Shown here: positions 1-8,783 of the stretch, one piece after another
Layout of the letters: each line of letters starts with the position of its first letter
Numbering within the stretch: position 1 is the first letter of the stretch
DNA from: an uncultured Oscillospiraceae bacterium
Lineage (GTDB): Bacteria; Bacillota; Clostridia; Oscillospirales; Oscillospiraceae
Direction: 5' to 3'
Length of the DNA stretch: 64,000 bases
Assembly: GCA_934646185.1 (NCBI GenBank)
Contig: CAKUEH010000006.1
Span: 73,396 to 137,395 of the forward strand
Position numbers and translations under genes: made by a program
The notes under the pieces: generated by a model
Told to the model about the DNA's origin: nothing
What the model saw: the letters and a program-made list of their open reading frames with translations, nothing else
Database searches by the model: none

Positions 1-571
1 TGAGTACATACCGCAGGACACGGAACGGCCCGCCGATATACGGGATCACCCCGAGCAGCGCCAGAACCAGCGTCACGCCGAAGCTGATCGCAACGAGCAG
101 CATATCCGCGCCGAACATCCTGCCCTTATAGCCCATTGTCTCCTGCTTGGAGATCTTGATGGCCTCGGTGGGCTTGACGTCCTCGCGCGTCATGAGAATG
201 TAGGGGACAAAGGCGTATTCATACGCGCGGATGATACCGAACACGATCCCGACGATCGGGATGAGCGACCACAAAAAGATCCAGAGCTGCATCCACGCCA
301 TGCCGCCCAGTACGCGCCAGATGCGGTCCTTGCGGAACGCGGCGAACAGATACGCCGTCTTCGGCTCCAGCCCCGTGCGGTAGCTGTTGAGAAAGATCAT
401 CGCCAGCGATGCCGACAGCAGCAGATTCACGCAGAACGCGACAGCCGGAACGGCGAGGAAGCCGATGCAGGCAGCCAGATACAGAAATGCGCCCAGCAGC
501 CCGATCCCCCAGAGCCGGAAGGGCTGCTTTTTCAGCGCGGAACATGATTTTTTGTAAATATCGGAAACCAT
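1..571 (-). CDS. DUF975-like multi-pass membrane protein (3' end outside window)
   Basis: The frame opens with ATG at 571 behind an AGGA-type ribosome site and stays open to the window edge, so about 190 residues of the N-terminal part are visible. The translation is a string of hydrophobic stretches separated by short charged loops. It begins MVSDIYKKSCSALKKQPF and contains NSYRTGLEPKTAYLFAAF, then RAYEYAFVPYILMTRED. This layout, with an amphipathic start, paired helices and a loop of the RxYEYxxVPYIL type, is what I associate with DUF975/glycerophosphodiesterase-type membrane proteins. Its function is unknown. It is transcribed away from murC and shares the terminator hairpin at 649-684 only in location. 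The family call is tentative; membrane location is secure. Confidence 0.55.
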   Translation of the reverse strand, partial: MVSDIYKKSCSALKKQPFRLWGIGLLGAFLYLAACIGFLAVPAVAFCVNLLLSASLAMIFLNSYRTGLEPKTAYLFAAFRKDRIWRVLGGMAWMQLWIFLWSLIPIVGIVFGIIRAYEYAFVPYILMTREDVKPTEAIKISKQETMGYKGRMFGADMLLVAISFGVTLVLALLGVIPYIGGPFRVLRYVL

Positions 572-648
572 AACATCCTCCTATTCAGGTCTTGTGCGTC
601 TTTCTTCTTCGATTCGATTATAATCGACCCCGGAAGAGTTTGTCAATG

Positions 649-684
649 AAAAACCGGCGTCTGAACATTCAGACGCCGGTTTTT
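649..684. terminator. Terminator hairpin downstream of murC
   Basis: Perfect 17-bp inverted repeat (649-665 with 668-684). Its A-run and T-run ends would act on either strand. It lies just after the murC stop codon on the minus strand. Confidence 0.8.
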
Positions 685-697
685 GGGAAAGGTTCCG

Positions 698-2068
698 TTA
701 TTCTGTCAAAAGCGCCTCTCCGGCCTTGTAGATATCGCCCGCGCCGACCGTCAGGATGATGTCGCCCGGCTGCGCGATCCCGCGCAGATAGGCCGTCACG
801 CCCTGCAGACTCGGGCAGTAGACCGCGCCGGGGATCTCCGCCGCCAGATCCTGCGAACTGATGCCGACGGTGTTCTGCTCACGCGCGGCGTAGATGTCGG
901 CCAGGACCGCCTGATCGACCGTGCGCAGCTCGTCGACAAAGTCCTGGAACAGCGCCTTCGTGCGCGAATACGTGTGCGGCTGGAACGCGCAGATCACGCG
1001 CCGGTAGCGCATCAGCCGGACGGCCTGCAGAAGCGCGTGGAGCTCGTTGGGATGGTGGGCATAGTCGTCATAGACGTCCGCGCCATGGAAGCTGCCCTTG
1101 TACTCCAGCCTGCGGCCCGCGCCGTGGAACCGCGCGAGCGCGGCGGCCGCAGTCTCGCCGGAAATGCCGAATTTCCACGCCACCGCGCACGCGGCCAGCG
1201 CGTTCATCGCGTTGTGGCGGCCGATGACGCCCAGACGCAGATGCGCATACGGCTGCCCGCCGCAAAGCACGTCGAATTCGCTGAAATCCTCCGAGAAATT
1301 CTTTCCGTATACGTCGTTTTTCTCGTCAAAGCCGAAGGGCACATACGGCATCCCGGCCAGCGTGTCGCGGGTATTTTTGTCGTCGCCGTTTGCAACGATC
1401 AGACCGTCCGCCGGGACAAGGGCGGCAAACCGGCGGAACGACTGCTCCACGTCCTGAAGATCCTTGAAAAAGTCCAGATGGTCGGCATCCACGTCGAGGA
1501 TGACCGCGGCGGTCGGGAAGAAATTCAGGAAGGAGTTGCAGTATTCGCAGCTTTCGAGAATGATCGTGTCGCCCTTGCCGACGCGGTGTCCCGCGCCGAG
1601 CAGCGGCAGAAAGCCGCCGATCATGATCGTGGGGTCGCGGTCGGCCTGCATGAAGATGTGCGTGAGCATCGAGGTCGTCGTGGTCTTGCCGTGGGTACCG
1701 GCGACGCAGATGGCGTTTTTGTACGCCTGCATGATATAGCCCCAGGCCTGCGCGCGCTCAAAAATGGGGATGCCCTTGGCGCGGGCGGCAGCGATCTCGG
1801 GGTTGTCGTTATGCGCGGCAGCCGTGCGGATGAGGCAGTCGGCTCCCTCGATATTCTCGGCCCGGTGGCCGATGGAGACCTGAATGCCCTTGGAGATCAG
1901 CTCGTCCGTCGAAACGGAGGCGTTCATGTCGGAGCCGGAGATCTCCATCCCCATGCGCCGCAGGACAAGGCCCAGCGGCCGCATCGACACGCCGCCGATG
2001 CCGACCAGATGGCAGCGCTTGCCGGGGGTCAGGTATTGCTCAATATGTTGACAGGAAGGATATTCCAT
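698..2068 (-). CDS. murC: UDP-N-acetylmuramate--L-alanine ligase
   Basis: MurC adds L-alanine to UDP-MurNAc using ATP, the first amino-acid step of cytoplasmic peptidoglycan precursor synthesis. The 456-residue product has the Mur-ligase layout: a nucleotide-binding N-terminus with HLVGIGGVSMRPLG (about residue 20), the ATP-binding loop AGTHGKTTTTSML (about 115), DVDADHLDFF, and the C-terminal ligase domain with DDYAHHPNE and FQPHTYSRT. The ATG at 2068 was chosen because GGAGGA precedes it and because the frame further upstream runs antisense through cca. It is divergent from cca, with an own promoter at 2141-2169 and a strong terminator at 649-684. The length is typical of the family. Confidence 0.95.
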   Translation of the reverse strand: MEYPSCQHIEQYLTPGKRCHLVGIGGVSMRPLGLVLRRMGMEISGSDMNASVSTDELISKGIQVSIGHRAENIEGADCLIRTAAAHNDNPEIAAARAKGIPIFERAQAWGYIMQAYKNAICVAGTHGKTTTTSMLTHIFMQADRDPTIMIGGFLPLLGAGHRVGKGDTIILESCEYCNSFLNFFPTAAVILDVDADHLDFFKDLQDVEQSFRRFAALVPADGLIVANGDDKNTRDTLAGMPYVPFGFDEKNDVYGKNFSEDFSEFDVLCGGQPYAHLRLGVIGRHNAMNALAACAVAWKFGISGETAAAALARFHGAGRRLEYKGSFHGADVYDDYAHHPNELHALLQAVRLMRYRRVICAFQPHTYSRTKALFQDFVDELRTVDQAVLADIYAAREQNTVGISSQDLAAEIPGAVYCPSLQGVTAYLRGIAQPGDIILTVGAGDIYKAGEALLTE

Positions 2069-2093
2069 GCAAGGTTCCTCCGAAAAATTTGGA

Positions 2094-2122
2094 TTGCGCG
2101 CGCGCGGGACAGCGCGTATAAT
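2094..2122 (+). promoter_or_regulatory. Predicted promoter for cca
   Basis: TTGCGC, 17-bp spacer, TATAAT, 90 bases before cca. It lies inside the murC leader on the opposite strand. Confidence 0.6.
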
Positions 2123-2140
2123 GAAAACTGACAGCATTAT

Positions 2141-2169
2141 ATTATATACGGTAGACGGCAATAAAACAA
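2141..2169 (-). promoter_or_regulatory. Predicted promoter for murC
   Basis: On the minus strand TTGTTT, 17-bp spacer, TATAAT, about 70 bases before the murC start. The -35 box is weak. Confidence 0.45.
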
Positions 2170-2212
2170 GAAGAATTTCGATTTTCAGCCCAGAAAACGG
2201 AGGGAATGCGCC

Positions 2213-3337
2213 ATGCGGCCGGACGAGATCATCAAAACGCTGGAGGATGCCGGGTTTGAGGCCCGGTATGTCGGCGGCTGCGTGCGCGACACGCTGCTGC
2301 GCCGCCCCATCCACGACTGGGACATCGCCTCGCAGGCGCTGCCGAAGGATGTGATGCGCCTGTTTCCGCACTGCGTCCCCACCGGTATCCGGCACGGCAC
2401 CGTGACCGTTCTTCTGGACGGCGTCAGCGCCGAGGTCACGACCTACCGCTGCGACGGCGCATATCACGACGGCCGCCACCCGGACGGGGTGCGCTTTGTG
2501 CGCAGTCTTGCGGACGATCTTGCCCGCCGCGATTTTACGATCAACGCCATGGCGATGGACGAGGCCGGGGTAGTCACCGATCTGTTTGGAGGCCGGGACG
2601 ATCTTGCCCGCCGCATGATCCGCTGCGTCGGCGACCCGGAAACGCGCTTCCGCGAGGACGCGCTGCGCATGCTGCGCGCGTACCGCTTTGCCGCGCAGCT
2701 CGGCTTTTCGCTGGATGCGCGGACGCAGGCGGCGCTTTGCCGCTGCGCGCCGCTCTGCGCGTCGCTCTCGCGCGAGCGGGTGCGGGAGGAGGCGGAAAAG
2801 GCGCTGCTGTCCGACCGGCCTGAATACTTTGGCCGCATGCTGGCCGAAGGGCTTCTGGAAGCCTGCATGCGGGCGCAGACCGCCGATTTTTCCGGGCTTT
2901 CCGCCCTGCCCAGAACGCCGGAGGCCCGGTGGACGGCGGCAAAGCTGCGCTGCCCGGCGCTCGACCCGGCGGCGTTCCGCCTGCCTGCGAAGCTCTGCCG
3001 TCTGATCGATCTCACGGCGCAGACGTGGCAGGAGGGCCGCACAGAGGCAGACTGGAAACGCCTGATCGCGGCGCATGGCTGGGAAACGGCGCAGCTGCAG
3101 GCAGGCATGCAGCGCACCGACGCCGTCCGGCAGATCGCGGCGCGCGGCGACTGCGTCACGCTGCGTCAGCTTGCCGTCACCGGCGCGGATTTTCCCGCGC
3201 TCTGCGGCAAAGACGTGGGCCGGATGATGCATCTGCTGCTAGTTTATGTGCTGGACCACCCCGATCAGAACACCAAAACGCAGCTCCTCGCCGCCGCACC
3301 GGCGCTCTGGCAGAAAGAAAACAAAATCCAAGGTTGA
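2213..3337 (+). CDS. cca: CCA tRNA nucleotidyltransferase / polyA polymerase family
   Basis: A class II nucleotidyltransferase that builds or repairs the CCA end of tRNAs. The 374-residue protein has the head-domain signature YVGGCVRDTLLRRP (about residue 19), the metal-binding pair in HDWDIAS, RHGTVTVL, and the RRDFTINAMAMD motif near residue 105. These are followed by GGRDDLARRMIRCVGDP and FREDALRMLRAYRFA of the neck domain. The tail is shorter and more variable than in long bacterial Cca proteins, and no HD domain is evident, so an A-adding or CC-adding specialist cannot be excluded. A tRNA gene follows 37 bases downstream, and its promoter overlaps the cca stop codon. Confidence 0.9.
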   Translation: MRPDEIIKTLEDAGFEARYVGGCVRDTLLRRPIHDWDIASQALPKDVMRLFPHCVPTGIRHGTVTVLLDGVSAEVTTYRCDGAYHDGRHPDGVRFVRSLADDLARRDFTINAMAMDEAGVVTDLFGGRDDLARRMIRCVGDPETRFREDALRMLRAYRFAAQLGFSLDARTQAALCRCAPLCASLSRERVREEAEKALLSDRPEYFGRMLAEGLLEACMRAQTADFSGLSALPRTPEARWTAAKLRCPALDPAAFRLPAKLCRLIDLTAQTWQEGRTEADWKRLIAAHGWETAQLQAGMQRTDAVRQIAARGDCVTLRQLAVTGADFPALCGKDVGRMMHLLLVYVLDHPDQNTKTQLLAAAPALWQKENKIQG

Positions 3338-3363
3338 CTTTTGCCCACTCCATCTGCTATAAT
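3334..3363 (+). promoter_or_regulatory. Predicted promoter of the tRNA-Val gene
   Basis: TTGACT, 18-bp spacer, TATAAT. The -35 box overlaps the cca stop codon, and the tRNA begins 11 bases after the -10 box. Confidence 0.8.
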
Positions 3364-3374
3364 AGTCCAGCAAT

Positions 3375-3451
3375 GGAGGCTTAGCTCAGCTGGTTAGAGC
3401 GCTTGCTTCACACGCAAGAGGTCGACGGTTCGAGTCCGCCAGTCTCCACCA
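3375..3451 (+). tRNA. tRNA-Val (anticodon CAC)
   Basis: A 77-nt cloverleaf with acceptor stem GGAGGCT/AGTCTCC, D arm GCTC...GAGC, anticodon stem CTTGC/GCAAG around loop TTCACAC (anticodon CAC, reading GTG), T loop TTCGAGT and an encoded 3' CCA. The T stem GACGG/CCGCC holds one A-C mismatch. It has its own promoter and is followed at once by a terminator-like hairpin. Confidence 0.95.
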
Positions 3452-3453
3452 GC

Positions 3454-3488
3454 TCGTCGCGAACTGCGCAAGTTCGCGACGACTTTTT
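3454..3488 (+). terminator. Terminator of the tRNA-Val transcript
   Basis: A 12-bp stem (3454-3465 with 3471-3482) and 5-nt loop, followed by CTTTTTA, three bases after the tRNA CCA end. Confidence 0.8.
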
Positions 3489-3575
3489 ATGCTCTGCATA
3501 AAAAGTCATCTCTCACTTGCTCCGCTGCTCCTCGCTTCAAACCTGTGACCGCTTCCGCTGGGTCACAGGTTTGTG
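3454..3575 (+). repeat. Structured dispersed repeat, copy A
   Basis: About 120 bases that can fold into three hairpins: the tRNA terminator, a small TTTTTATGC/GCATAAAAA hairpin, and AAACCTGTGACC/GGGTCACAGGTTT around a loop resembling GCTTCCGCT. The reverse complement of 58376-58507 has the same order of hairpins, with conserved linkers (CATCT, CACTTG, CCGCT.GGGT) but changed stem bases. Confidence 0.7.
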
Positions 3576-3762
3576 CCGCCAACGTGGGAATTGATCCATA
3601 GTGTTCGCATGACACAAAAAGAAAAGACACGCATCTGCGTGTCTTTTCTTCTTGGTGGAGTGCGGTCTGCTGCACAGACCGTGCCGTCATCTATAATGTT
3701 CACATGACGCCGAAGCGCCCGCATGCAGATGCATGCGGGCGCTTTTGATCGGGGTTCTTAGC
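3576..3762. other. Non-coding spacer with palindromes
   Basis: I see no gene here. It holds a 15-bp perfect inverted repeat (3619-3633 with 3636-3650) that would form an AAGAAAAGACACGCA hairpin. It also has two related short direct repeats, CATAGTGTTCGCATGAC near 3597 and CTATAATGTTCACATGAC near 3690. The latter resemble decayed repeat-element ends. Confidence 0.5.
3713..3746. terminator. Hairpin downstream of acsB
   Basis: A 14-bp perfect stem (3713-3726 with 3731-3744) closed by a 4-nt loop, with a T-run on the plus side. It sits 17 bases after the acsB stop and probably ends the acs operon, although the minus-strand U-tract is poor. Confidence 0.55.
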
Positions 3763-5904
3763 TTAAATATCAAGAGGATCCATGCTGAGGACGGGGTGGC
3801 CGACCTCGGACAGGAAGGCGAGCAGCTCTTCCGGATCGCCGTTCGGGCAGTTGGTCTCGTCTGCGACCATATCGGCGAAGTTGTCGATGTCGTACATATC
3901 CTTGGCAGTCTCGTTGAGCTTGTCGCGGATCTGATCCTTCAGCTCCTTCGGCAGCCAGACCAGACGGCCGACGCCGCCCTCGGCCTTGAGGAACTTGTGG
4001 GAGGCGATGTAGTGCTTGCCGTGGCCCATGAAGCCCGGCGTCTGCACGCCGCCGCCGGTCATGGAGGCCATCTCGGAGAAGGTCATGCCGAGCGGGGTGA
4101 TGCCGGCGTATTCACGGCAGGTGATGACGACGCCCATCGAGCACGGCTCGATGCCGCAGATGCACTCGAAGCAGCCGCAGGAGGTCATCGGATCCTCCAG
4201 CAGGGAGTAGAGCGTGACGTGCTCCAGCGCGCCGTGGGAGTACTGCGCGACGGCCTCGTCGACGTCCTCGTAGCGGCCGGTGCGCTCGTCGGTGCAGCGT
4301 TCCTTGGTGACGACCTGGCAGGGGCCCTGCGGGTCGAGCTCGTTCGTCGCCTTCGCGTCCAGCCAGGACACGGCGCCGCACAGGCCCAGACGCTCCGGGG
4401 TGACGATGCAGACGTGGCTCGGAGAGAACGCCTGGCACATGATGCAGGAATAGAAGACGGGAACGGATTCGTCGGTCATGGACTTCAGACGCTCGTCGCG
4501 CTTGTCGAAGACCTCGTTGGCGTGCTTGCGCAGCTCGGCGTTCGGCTCGTCGCCGACGACGATGCGGACCTGGCACTTGTCAACGACCGTGTCAAATTCG
4601 GACTTGATCTTGGCGTAGAGCACTTCGCCGATGTGGCGGAACTTGAAGCCGGCCTCGAAATCAGCCTTGCTGATACGGACGCGGATCATGTCGCGCTGGC
4701 CGGTATGCATGAGGCCCTCCACGCAGTTGAGGAAGGAGTGGATCTTACGCTCGAAGACGGGCTCGAAGTCGGGCTGCATGTTCTTGCCCGCGACCTCGAC
4801 GGTGTAGCTCATGGAGATCTTGGAGCCGACCGGGATCTCGTCGATCTCGGGGCCTTCGACCACGATCTTGTGATCCTCGACCTCGGAGGCGTCCTTCGTG
4901 GTGACGAGCTCGAAGCAGTCCTTGCGGGAGCCGTCGATCTCGACCTGCATGTCGCCCTTGCGGATGATCTCGCCCTCGAACGCGGAGGAGAAGGAGACGG
5001 GGATGTCGATCTTGGTGATCTTCAGCTTGATGCCGCGGGCCTCGATGGAGGTGTCGATCCAGTCCCTGGTGTCGTCATAGATGATGAGGGACTTCGGAAC
5101 GGCCCACATATCGTCGTGGTCGTTGGTGATGACCGGGAAGCCCAGCTTGATGGCGCCGGCGCCGCAGGCGACGGTGATATCGTTGACGGGCTTATAGGCG
5201 TTGACGAAAGCGTTGATGCGGTCGAAGGTGTACTTGTGGAAGCCCTCGACGTCGCCCGGCTGGATGGCGCCGAAGATCATGGCTGCGCGCACGACCAGCG
5301 AAATGACGTGGCCGACGGACCAGATCTCTTCGCCGACGGGAACGACACGGACAGGGAAGCTCATGGAAAGACCGGCTTCCACAGCCTGCTCGATGATGCC
5401 GCCGATCAGGAAAACGAAAATGCCGCGGGACTGATAGCCCTTGATGGTCTCGACTGCTTCCTCGGTGGAGGGAGCCGGGCCGATCATGACGACGAAGCCG
5501 GGGATATCACCAGTGACAAGGGGAACGCCGAGCTCACGGACTTCCGCGTCGGTGAAGTGGCCGTGATAGTTGGTGCCCTCGTACGGAGTCTGGGTCTTGA
5601 CATATTTGCACGCCTCGATCATCTCCGCGGCGATGGCGGTGCCGACGCCGGACTGGAAGATGGAGTTGGTGCGCGGCTCGCGGAGCATCATGGCCTTGAC
5701 ATCGGCCAGAGCATCCTGCAGCTCGCCGGTCGTGGTGACCTTCTTGCCGATGTAGGCATAGATACAGGCGCAGAAATACGCGGTGGAGGGAAGCGTCAGA
5801 GGAGCGTCGCGGCCGACTTCAGCCACGATCTTGTTCACTTCTTCCTCGGCCTTGGCGAACATCTCGTCAGAGCCGTCGAAGACGCGGTTAAACAATGTCT
5901 TCAT
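3763..5904 (-). CDS. acsB: Acetyl-CoA synthase subunit (CODH/ACS alpha)
   Basis: This is the subunit that joins CO, a methyl group from the corrinoid protein and CoA into acetyl-CoA at the nickel-iron A-cluster. All six expected cysteines are present: C487 and C490 (SCIMC), C499, C509 (LGLCG), and the C576-G-C578 motif. Their spacing is the same as for C506/509/518/528/595/597 in the Moorella enzyme as I know it. The 713-residue length is typical. The ATG at 5904 is preferred because GAAAGGA lies upstream; an ATG at 5943 would run into cooC. It is third in acsA-cooC-acsB. The corrinoid protein and methyltransferase genes (acsC, acsD, acsE) are not in this window. Confidence 0.95.
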   Translation of the reverse strand: MKTLFNRVFDGSDEMFAKAEEEVNKIVAEVGRDAPLTLPSTAYFCACIYAYIGKKVTTTGELQDALADVKAMMLREPRTNSIFQSGVGTAIAAEMIEACKYVKTQTPYEGTNYHGHFTDAEVRELGVPLVTGDIPGFVVMIGPAPSTEEAVETIKGYQSRGIFVFLIGGIIEQAVEAGLSMSFPVRVVPVGEEIWSVGHVISLVVRAAMIFGAIQPGDVEGFHKYTFDRINAFVNAYKPVNDITVACGAGAIKLGFPVITNDHDDMWAVPKSLIIYDDTRDWIDTSIEARGIKLKITKIDIPVSFSSAFEGEIIRKGDMQVEIDGSRKDCFELVTTKDASEVEDHKIVVEGPEIDEIPVGSKISMSYTVEVAGKNMQPDFEPVFERKIHSFLNCVEGLMHTGQRDMIRVRISKADFEAGFKFRHIGEVLYAKIKSEFDTVVDKCQVRIVVGDEPNAELRKHANEVFDKRDERLKSMTDESVPVFYSCIMCQAFSPSHVCIVTPERLGLCGAVSWLDAKATNELDPQGPCQVVTKERCTDERTGRYEDVDEAVAQYSHGALEHVTLYSLLEDPMTSCGCFECICGIEPCSMGVVITCREYAGITPLGMTFSEMASMTGGGVQTPGFMGHGKHYIASHKFLKAEGGVGRLVWLPKELKDQIRDKLNETAKDMYDIDNFADMVADETNCPNGDPEELLAFLSEVGHPVLSMDPLDI

Positions 5905-5926
5905 TGTGGTTTCATTCCTTTCAGAT

Positions 5927-6694
5927 TCATTCTTTGGCGTCAATGGCAGCCTTGATCGCGCGGATCTCGTCCAGCGCGTCGGGGCTGCAGTCGTAGGGGG
6001 AGAGGCCCTTCCGGTCCGCGTCGATGACGGTGGGACTGTAGCTGATGAAGCCGAGCAGATCGTCTGCCGGGATACGGCTTCTGATAAACGCGCGGTCGGA
6101 TTCGTCGCGGATCTTGTTGGCGACGACGCGCACCTTTGTCACGCCGATGTCCTTTGCAAGCTCCTTGATGCGCACATAGGTCTGTACGCTCCGCGCGCCC
6201 GGCTCGATGACCACGATGAACTGATCCATCATGCTGGCCGTGCCGCGGCCGAGGTGCTCAAGCCCCGCCTCCATGTCCATGATGACCACGTCGTCCTTTC
6301 GGAAGACGAGATTGGTCAGGATCGCCTTGAGCATGACATGCTCCGGGCAGACGCAGCCGGAGCCGCCGGTATCGACCGTGCCCATGACGAGCAGCTTCAC
6401 GCCGTTGATGTTCTTGGCGAGCTTGTCGGGCAGATCGGAAACGTCCGGGTTCAGCTTATAAAAGCTGTTCTGGTCGTTCGCGCCCGTGCGCTGCTTGGCG
6501 AGCTGCTTCATTTTGGAGACAGGGACGATGGAATTGACCTCTTCCTCACTGAGGCCCAGCGCCAGGCCCAGATTGGCGTCCGGGTCGACGTCGGCTGCGA
6601 GGACGGTGCGCCCTTCGTCGGCGTAGAGCCGCGCGAGCGTGGAGGCCAGCGTCGTCTTGCCGACGCCGCCCTTGCCGGTGATAGCTACTTTCAT
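5927..6694 (-). CDS. cooC: CODH nickel-insertion ATPase, CooC/AcsF type
   Basis: A SIMIBI/MinD-type P-loop ATPase that matures the nickel sites of CO dehydrogenase or acetyl-CoA synthase in the cytoplasm. The 255-residue protein starts with the deviant Walker A motif GKGGVGKTT and shows DVDPDANLG (switch I/Walker A'), the metal-binding CVC pair in GSGCVCPEH, VIMDMEAGLEHLGRG (Walker B) and VVANK. It sits between acsA (27-base gap) and acsB (22-base gap) in the same direction, matching its maturation role. CooC and AcsF are close paralogues that serve CODH and ACS respectively; I cannot tell which client dominates here. Confidence 0.92.
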   Translation of the reverse strand: MKVAITGKGGVGKTTLASTLARLYADEGRTVLAADVDPDANLGLALGLSEEEVNSIVPVSKMKQLAKQRTGANDQNSFYKLNPDVSDLPDKLAKNINGVKLLVMGTVDTGGSGCVCPEHVMLKAILTNLVFRKDDVVIMDMEAGLEHLGRGTASMMDQFIVVIEPGARSVQTYVRIKELAKDIGVTKVRVVANKIRDESDRAFIRSRIPADDLLGFISYSPTVIDADRKGLSPYDCSPDALDEIRAIKAAIDAKE

Positions 6695-6721
6695 ATCGGT
6701 AAAGACCCTCCGGTCGGATGC

Positions 6722-8623
6722 TTAGATGCCGAGCGCCGCGCGCTTTGCCTCGATCGCGGCAATCATCTTGTCGCCGAGGCTCTCGATGTTGGTGTCGACG
6801 ACGAAGTGCGCCTCGACCCACTCCTTGCAGCCCTTCGCGTCACCCTGCAGAAGCTCGGTGATCTCGCTGGAGCCCTTGGAGTACGGATCGACGCCGAGGT
6901 AGGTGTCGATGCCGGTCGCCACGACGTAGTTGCCGATGGAAACTGCCTTTTCAGACATCCATTCCGGCGCGCAGCCGCAGAGCGGAATCTGGGAAATGTT
7001 GATGCCCCAATCCTTTGCAAGATCGGAAGCCAGGATCATCATACGGGAAATATCGACGCAGGAGCCCATATGCAGGACGGGCGGGATGCCGACCAGCTTG
7101 CACACGCGCTTGAGACCCTCACCGCAGTATTCGGCGGCGTCGAGATCCATGAGGCCCGCCTTGGCCGCGGCCTGTGCCGAACAGCCGGAGACGATGACGA
7201 TGATATCGTTCTTGAGGAGCTTCTTCATGAGCTCGATATGGGCGGTGTCGGGGCGGACCTTGGGGTTGTTGCAGCCGACCATCGCGACAGCGCCGCGCAG
7301 GATGCCGGCCTTGACGACGTCAGCCAGCGGCTTGAGCGTGCCGAGCGCGTCGACATGGGAATTGCAGACGCCGTCGAGCTCTTTCTTGATGGCCTCGACC
7401 GAGTAGCCGACGCGGGCCTTGGTCTTGAGGTTCGGAATGTTGACAAGCTCGGGCTTGCGGTTTTTGAAGTTTTCGACCGCCATGCGGATGATCGCCTTGG
7501 CGTTTTCCGCCGCAGTGTCCTCATGGAACTCGATGAAATCGGAGTCCGGCATGCGGGCAATGGGAGAGGTCGTGATGAATTTGGTGTGGAAGCACTTCGA
7601 CAGCGGGCCGAGGGCCGGGAAGATGCACTGCACGTCGACGACGATCGCTTCGCACGCGCCCGTCAGAACGACGTTTTCCTGCTGCAGGAAGTTGCCCGCC
7701 ATCGGGATGCCCTGACGCATGGCGACTTCGTTGCCGGTGCAGCAGACGCCCGCGATGTTGATGCCCTTTGCGCCGACGGACTTGGCCAGCGCGACCATCT
7801 CGGGATCCTGCGAATACATGACGATCATCTCGGAAAGAGAGGGATCGTGGCCGTGGACGATGATGTTGACCATGTCCTTTTCCATGACGCCGATGTTGGC
7901 GGTGGTGTCAACGGGGCGCGGCGTGCCGAACAGAACGTCGGACAGCTCGGTGCCGGCCATGGAGCCGCCCCAGCCGTCGGACAGACCGGCGCGCAGGGAC
8001 TGCCTGATGAGCGCCTCGGGGAGAGACGAACAGCCCATATGCGTCATATGCAGAGACTGCGAGACCTCACGGTCGATGGCGCGCGGCTCGATGCCCGCGT
8101 CGTGCCACAGCTTCTGGGTATGCTCGGGCGCGCGCTTCAAAAAGCGCTGTACGCCGAAGGGCTTGCCGTACTCGAGAAGGGCGGTCTCGGCGACCTCGTG
8201 GGCCAGATCATAGATATCCTTGCCCTCGGACTCGATGCCCCATTCGGCGGCGATCTTCTTCAGCTTTTCGGGGTCCTTGACCTGATACGAGCCGCCTTCC
8301 TTCGCCTGATAGAGCGTGTGGCAGATCTGACGGCCATGGTCGGAGTGCGTTGCCGCGCCGCCTGCGGTGAAGCGCAGGTAGTTGCGGCCGACGATGCCGT
8401 GTACGTCGCAGCCGCAGATGCCGCGCGGCGCCTTGGGCGTGATGCGGCAGGGGCCCATGGAGCAAATACGGCAGCAGGTGCCGGCTTCGCCGAAGCCGCA
8501 GTGCGGCGTCTGATTCTTGACGCGCTGCTGCCAGGAATCCGCGCCAACTTTTTTGCCGGTTTCAAGCAATTCGTTGGTCGCTGCTTCCATCTGTTCAACT
8601 GTGATTAAGCGATCCCAATCCAT
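6722..8623 (-). CDS. acsA: Anaerobic CO dehydrogenase catalytic subunit
   Basis: The Ni-Fe-S enzyme CooS/AcsA interconverts CO and CO2 with ferredoxin-level electrons; in complex with AcsB it passes CO to the A-cluster. The 633-residue protein carries the N-terminal cysteine cluster for the B/D-clusters (PHCGFGEAGTCCRICSMGPC, then GICGCD) and downstream motifs including SLHMTHMGCSS, GVCCTGNE, VVDVQC, VSGCSAQAAAK, HMGSCVDISR and PLCGCAPEWMSEKA, as expected for C-cluster ligands. It is the first gene of acsA-cooC-acsB behind a good promoter at 8784-8812. AcsA rather than CooS is chosen because acsB is linked. Confidence 0.95.
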   Translation of the reverse strand: MDWDRLITVEQMEAATNELLETGKKVGADSWQQRVKNQTPHCGFGEAGTCCRICSMGPCRITPKAPRGICGCDVHGIVGRNYLRFTAGGAATHSDHGRQICHTLYQAKEGGSYQVKDPEKLKKIAAEWGIESEGKDIYDLAHEVAETALLEYGKPFGVQRFLKRAPEHTQKLWHDAGIEPRAIDREVSQSLHMTHMGCSSLPEALIRQSLRAGLSDGWGGSMAGTELSDVLFGTPRPVDTTANIGVMEKDMVNIIVHGHDPSLSEMIVMYSQDPEMVALAKSVGAKGINIAGVCCTGNEVAMRQGIPMAGNFLQQENVVLTGACEAIVVDVQCIFPALGPLSKCFHTKFITTSPIARMPDSDFIEFHEDTAAENAKAIIRMAVENFKNRKPELVNIPNLKTKARVGYSVEAIKKELDGVCNSHVDALGTLKPLADVVKAGILRGAVAMVGCNNPKVRPDTAHIELMKKLLKNDIIVIVSGCSAQAAAKAGLMDLDAAEYCGEGLKRVCKLVGIPPVLHMGSCVDISRMMILASDLAKDWGINISQIPLCGCAPEWMSEKAVSIGNYVVATGIDTYLGVDPYSKGSSEITELLQGDAKGCKEWVEAHFVVDTNIESLGDKMIAAIEAKRAALGI

Positions 8624-8783
8624 CGATGATGTATCCTCCTAAAATATGTTCTGGACCGGCCTGCGTACACCGGACGCAGGACCGGACGGGGAGCGGCGGC
8701 CAGCCCATGCGGACAGACCGAGCAGGCGTATCTGCGCTCCGAAACCAAAAAGCGGCAGAATACGCCTCTTATAGCTTGCGTCT

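Noticed and set aside
698..3232. One 844-residue minus-strand frame covering murC and the antisense of cca
   Set aside because: Only the part from 2068 has MurC homology and a ribosome site; the rest is antisense to a clear cca gene.
5783..8608. A 941-residue plus-strand open frame opposite cooC/acsA
   Set aside because: Codon bias in GC-rich genes leaves antisense frames open. The translation is rich in Asp/Val/Gly/Arg without motifs, while the minus strand encodes complete CODH genes.
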